DNA of 6,818 nucleotides from NCBI GenBank assembly GCA_020052215.1, contig JAGVPN010000437.1, positions 1-6,818 of the forward strand. Direction: 5' to 3'. The stretch is from Syntrophobacterales bacterium. GTDB taxonomy: Bacteria > Desulfobacterota > Desulfobaccia > Desulfobaccales > 0-14-0-80-60-11. Below, piece after piece: positions 4,712-6,818 of the stretch. A program made the position numbers and the translations under genes. The notes below the pieces were generated by a model. It worked only from the letters and a program-made list of their open reading frames with translations, ran no database searches and had not been told where the DNA came from. Each line of letters begins with the position of its first letter. Within the stretch, counting starts at the first letter, position 1.

Positions 4712-6400
4712 ATGGAGCGTCACCAGGCGGCGAGAGCCGTCCTCTTCCCTCTTCTCTGGCTGCTCCTGGTTCTTTTGAACGGGTGCGCCACCATTCCGTA
4801 TGACTATCCGCGCCCCGTCTCCAGCGCCCTTTACCGGCCTGAAGGCACCAGCCTGGGGAAGAAGGTTCAGGCCCAGGCAGTTAACCACCCGGGGGCTTCG
4901 GGATTTTACTTCCTGCCCACCGGGGTAGATGCCTTTTCCGCCCGAGCCCGCTTGATCGACAGGGCGGAAAAAACCCTCGACCTGCAGTACTATATTTTTC
5001 ATGACGACCTCACGGGTAAGTTTGTATACGACCGCCTCATGGCCGCGGCTGATCGCGGGGTGAGAGTGCGTCTTCTGCTGGACGATTGGCACCAGACGCC
5101 AGAGACGGATTGGCTGCTGGCCACCCTGACAAGCCACCCCAACCTTGAGGTAAGGGTCTTTAACCCCTTCGGAACGTATCGGAGAACTCTTCTGGGCCGC
5201 GCTTTCAAAATGGCCTTTGGACCCAACCGGCTTAGAGGGCGGATGCACAACAAGGCGTTCATCGCCGACAACAGTGTGGCCATCGTGGGCGGGCGCAATA
5301 TCGGAGATGAGTACTTCGGCGCGGGCGATGACTTCAACTTCTACGATATTGACATCATGGCCGTGGGGCCGATCACCCGGGAAGTGAGCGCGATTTTCGA
5401 CAATTACTGGAACTGCGTCCTGGCCGTGCCCATCAGCGCCCTGATCTCGCGCCAGCCTGACGCTGATGACCTTCGGGCAGCTATCCGGGACCTCGCAACC
5501 CAGAGGGAACGTCTGCAAAAATCGACCTACGGTCTCCAGGTGCAAGAGAGCGACCTTCTGAAGCGGATCGACGCCGGCCAGATCCCGATAGTCTGGGGGC
5601 AGGCGGAAGTTCTCTCTGACCATCCGTTAAAATGCATCGACCCGGACGACTCACGTCAAGCAGCTAAAATGACCCAGAAGCTCAAGGGAATCATTGAAGC
5701 GGCCCAGGGCGAGGTGCTCATGGTCACCCCCTATTTCGTACCCGGCCAGGCTGGGATGCGATTGCTCCGGAAGATGCGGGACCGCAATCTGACGATCAAG
5801 ATCATTACCAATTCCTTCGCCTCCACTGACGCACCGCTGGCCCAGATCGGCTATATGCGCTACCGGCTGGACCTCATCCGGATGGGGGTGGAGCTTTATG
5901 AGATAAAACCTACGTTGGTGCAAATACAGCACCATCAGGTCCACAGCCTCCCCGCCGACTTCCTCCGACTCTCCAAATCCTTCATCCAGGGCGGGGGATC
6001 CCTCATTCAGCGCGGGGCCTCCCTCATCCAGTTCGGCGGCTCGTCCATCCAGTTCGGCAGCTCGTCCCGGGGAGCCTTGCACGCCAAAACCTTCGTCCTG
6101 GATCGCCAAACAGTGTTCGTGGGCTCCTTCAACTTTGACCCGCGCTCCATGAGGCTCGATACCCAGAACGGCATCGTCATCCGCAGCCATGAACTCGCTA
6201 ACCAGGCGGCATTACTGTTCGCCAAGGGGATCTCCCCCCTCCGCACCTACCGGGTTATTCTCCTGGGAGGCGATGATCTCGTGTGGGTTAGCGAAGCGGA
6301 TGGCAAAGAGACGCGCCATTACCATGAACCCATGAGTCGGTTCTGGCCGCGCCTCTCCCTGAAAAGCCTTTTCTGGTTAACCCCGGAATCGATGCTGTGA
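4712..6400 (+). CDS. Phospholipase D family lipoprotein, ClsC-type cardiolipin synthase-like
   Basis: A 562-residue protein with two intact HKD motifs: HNKAFIAD at 179-186 (H179, K181, D186), followed by GGRNIGDEYF, and HAKTFVLD at 457-464 (H457, K459, D464), followed by VGSFNFDPRS. This pair marks phospholipase D/cardiolipin synthase enzymes, which transfer phosphatidyl groups through a phospho-histidine. FNPF, GGRNIGDEYFGAGDD and GVELYEIKPT strongly recall E. coli ClsC, which makes cardiolipin from phosphatidylglycerol and phosphatidylethanolamine. The N-terminus is a signal peptide with lipobox LNGC (22-25), so Cys25 is a probable lipidation site; Asn at -2 is slightly atypical. Ala follows the Cys, giving no inner-membrane retention signal. 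Residues 423-450 are four tandem seven-residue repeats (SFIQGGG, SLIQRGA, SLIQFGG, SSIQFGS) six residues before the second HKD, making the protein longer than ClsC. Cardiolipin synthesis versus phospholipid hydrolysis cannot be settled from sequence. Confidence 0.9.
   Translation: MERHQAARAVLFPLLWLLLVLLNGCATIPYDYPRPVSSALYRPEGTSLGKKVQAQAVNHPGASGFYFLPTGVDAFSARARLIDRAEKTLDLQYYIFHDDLTGKFVYDRLMAAADRGVRVRLLLDDWHQTPETDWLLATLTSHPNLEVRVFNPFGTYRRTLLGRAFKMAFGPNRLRGRMHNKAFIADNSVAIVGGRNIGDEYFGAGDDFNFYDIDIMAVGPITREVSAIFDNYWNCVLAVPISALISRQPDADDLRAAIRDLATQRERLQKSTYGLQVQESDLLKRIDAGQIPIVWGQAEVLSDHPLKCIDPDDSRQAAKMTQKLKGIIEAAQGEVLMVTPYFVPGQAGMRLLRKMRDRNLTIKIITNSFASTDAPLAQIGYMRYRLDLIRMGVELYEIKPTLVQIQHHQVHSLPADFLRLSKSFIQGGGSLIQRGASLIQFGGSSIQFGSSSRGALHAKTFVLDRQTVFVGSFNFDPRSMRLDTQNGIVIRSHELANQAALLFAKGISPLRTYRVILLGGDDLVWVSEADGKETRHYHEPMSRFWPRLSLKSLFWLTPESML
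5978..6061 (+). repeat. Four tandem 21-bp in-frame repeats within the phospholipase D gene
   Basis: Units at 5978-5998, 5999-6019, 6020-6040 and 6041-6061 each encode S-x-I-Q-x-G-x. A partial fifth unit (TCGTCC) begins at 6062. Units 2 and 3 match at 16 of 21 bases and units 3 and 4 at 17 of 21 by hand comparison. The exact 21-bp period keeps the reading frame, so copy number could change without breaking the gene. Confidence 0.85.
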
Positions 6401-6412
6401 GCGGGGGTTTTT
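6379..6412 (+). terminator. Probable Rho-independent terminator overlapping the end of the phospholipase D gene
   Basis: AACCCC (6379-6384) pairs with GGGGTT (6404-6409), with T continuing to 6412. The stem is short (6 bp) and the loop long (19 nt), and the stop codon lies within it, so strength is uncertain. The position, right after the last gene of the plus-strand cluster and before a new promoter, fits termination. Confidence 0.45.
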
Positions 6413-6430
6413 ACGGCGATAACCGCAGCC

Positions 6431-6456
6431 GGCGTCTGGTTGGACAACCGGCCGCC
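6431..6456. repeat. GC-rich hairpin just upstream of the leuS promoter
   Basis: GGCG (6431-6434) pairs with CGCC (6453-6456), and CTGGTT (6436-6441) with AACCGG (6446-6451), around a GGAC tetraloop: ten pairs including one G-T, with a single T/C mismatch. It ends 8 bp before the leuS -35 box. No T run follows on either strand. It may help terminate upstream transcripts or serve as an operator. Confidence 0.4.
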
Positions 6457-6464
6457 ATAATTAA

Positions 6465-6493
6465 TTGACCTGGGGAAACATTTCTGTGATAAA
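6465..6493 (+). promoter_or_regulatory. Sigma70-like promoter of leuS
   Basis: TTGACC (6465-6470), a 17-bp spacer, then GATAAA (6488-6493), with TG at 6485-6486 forming an extended -10. Expected transcription start is near 6500, giving a leader of about 30 nt, too short for a leucine T-box or peptide attenuator. Confidence 0.65.
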
Positions 6494-6531
6494 TTTTAAC
6501 TTTTACGGAAACCTGCGATCAGGAGCATGGC

Positions 6532-6818
6532 ATGGCCCCTCGTTATGAACCCCGCCCCCTGGAAGCCAAGTGGCAGAAGATCTGGGAGGAGCGGGGGCTA
6601 TTTAACGCGCCGGAAGACCCGGCCCGGCCCAAGTACTATGTGCTGGAGATGTTCCCGTACCCTTCCGGACGCATCCACATGGGCCACGTACGCAACTATA
6701 CCATCGGGGACGTGGTGGCCCGGTACAAGCGGATGCGGGGCTTCAACGTGCTCCATCCCATGGGCTGGGACGCCTTCGGGCTGCCGGCGGAGAATGCCGC
6801 CATGGCCCGGGGGCTCCA
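6532..6818 (+). CDS. leuS: Leucyl-tRNA synthetase (N-terminal part)
   Basis: The first 95 codons are present and the gene runs off the right edge. The N-terminus [20 protein letters not shown] is typical of bacterial leucyl-tRNA synthetase. MFPYPSG (40-46) leads into the class I signature HMGH (49-52), the family form of HIGH that binds ATP, followed by [20 protein letters not shown] and [16 protein letters not shown] (75-90), all hallmarks of LeuRS. The enzyme charges tRNA-Leu with leucine in the cytoplasm. ATG at 6532 is chosen because AGGAG (6521-6525) lies 6 nt upstream and the reading starts MAPRYEP; the ATG at 6527 is in another frame. It has its own promoter and seems unrelated in function to the upstream lipid genes. 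Confidence 0.97.
   Translation, partial: MAPRYEPRPLEAKWQKIWEERGLFNAPEDPARPKYYVLEMFPYPSGRIHMGHVRNYTIGDVVARYKRMRGFNVLHPMGWDAFGLPAENAAMARGL

Noticed and set aside
4526..5623. Open frame of 365 codons on the minus strand
   Set aside because: Antisense to the phosphatase end and the phospholipase D gene, both well supported by motifs; the translation has no family signature.

Overview
The window looks like chromosomal DNA of a GC-rich, Gram-negative, probably anaerobic bacterium. A 2-oxoacid:ferredoxin oxidoreductase operon points to anaerobic or ferredoxin-based carbon metabolism, and lipoprotein signals plus a BamE-like protein point to an outer membrane. The style of the proteins suggests Desulfobacterota (former Deltaproteobacteria), but this is an impression from family knowledge and was not tested by a search.

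Layout. Positions 1-1836 are on the minus strand: the start of the beta subunit (korB type, cut by the window edge) and, upstream of it, a complete fused gamma-alpha subunit (korA type). A good sigma70-like promoter lies at 1875-1903. A 407-bp non-coding divergent region follows (1837-2243); it includes a terminator-like hairpin on the plus strand. Positions 2244-6400 carry four plus-strand genes: a small AT-rich BamE/SmpA-like lipoprotein, a patatin-like phospholipase, an exported cysteine-dependent phosphatase (CX5R type) and a lipoprotein of the phospholipase D / ClsC-type cardiolipin synthase family. A probable terminator overlaps the end of the last gene. A fresh promoter at 6465-6493 then drives leuS (leucyl-tRNA synthetase), of which the first 95 codons are present.

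How the genes fit together. Three of the four plus-strand genes encode envelope-targeted proteins, and the patatin and phospholipase D proteins both act on phospholipids. The patatin, phosphatase and phospholipase D genes are spaced 109 and 123 bp apart, so they may be co-transcribed, and they could form a membrane-lipid remodelling cassette. That reading is inference. No mobile element, CRISPR array, rRNA or tRNA was seen.

The least ordinary items are a 21-bp tandem repeat inside the phospholipase D gene just before its second catalytic motif, an inverted repeat that would place the patatin start codon in a stem, an AT-rich small gene that looks acquired, and a terminator-like hairpin with no gene upstream of it. 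I did not find a convincing new defence or mobile system.
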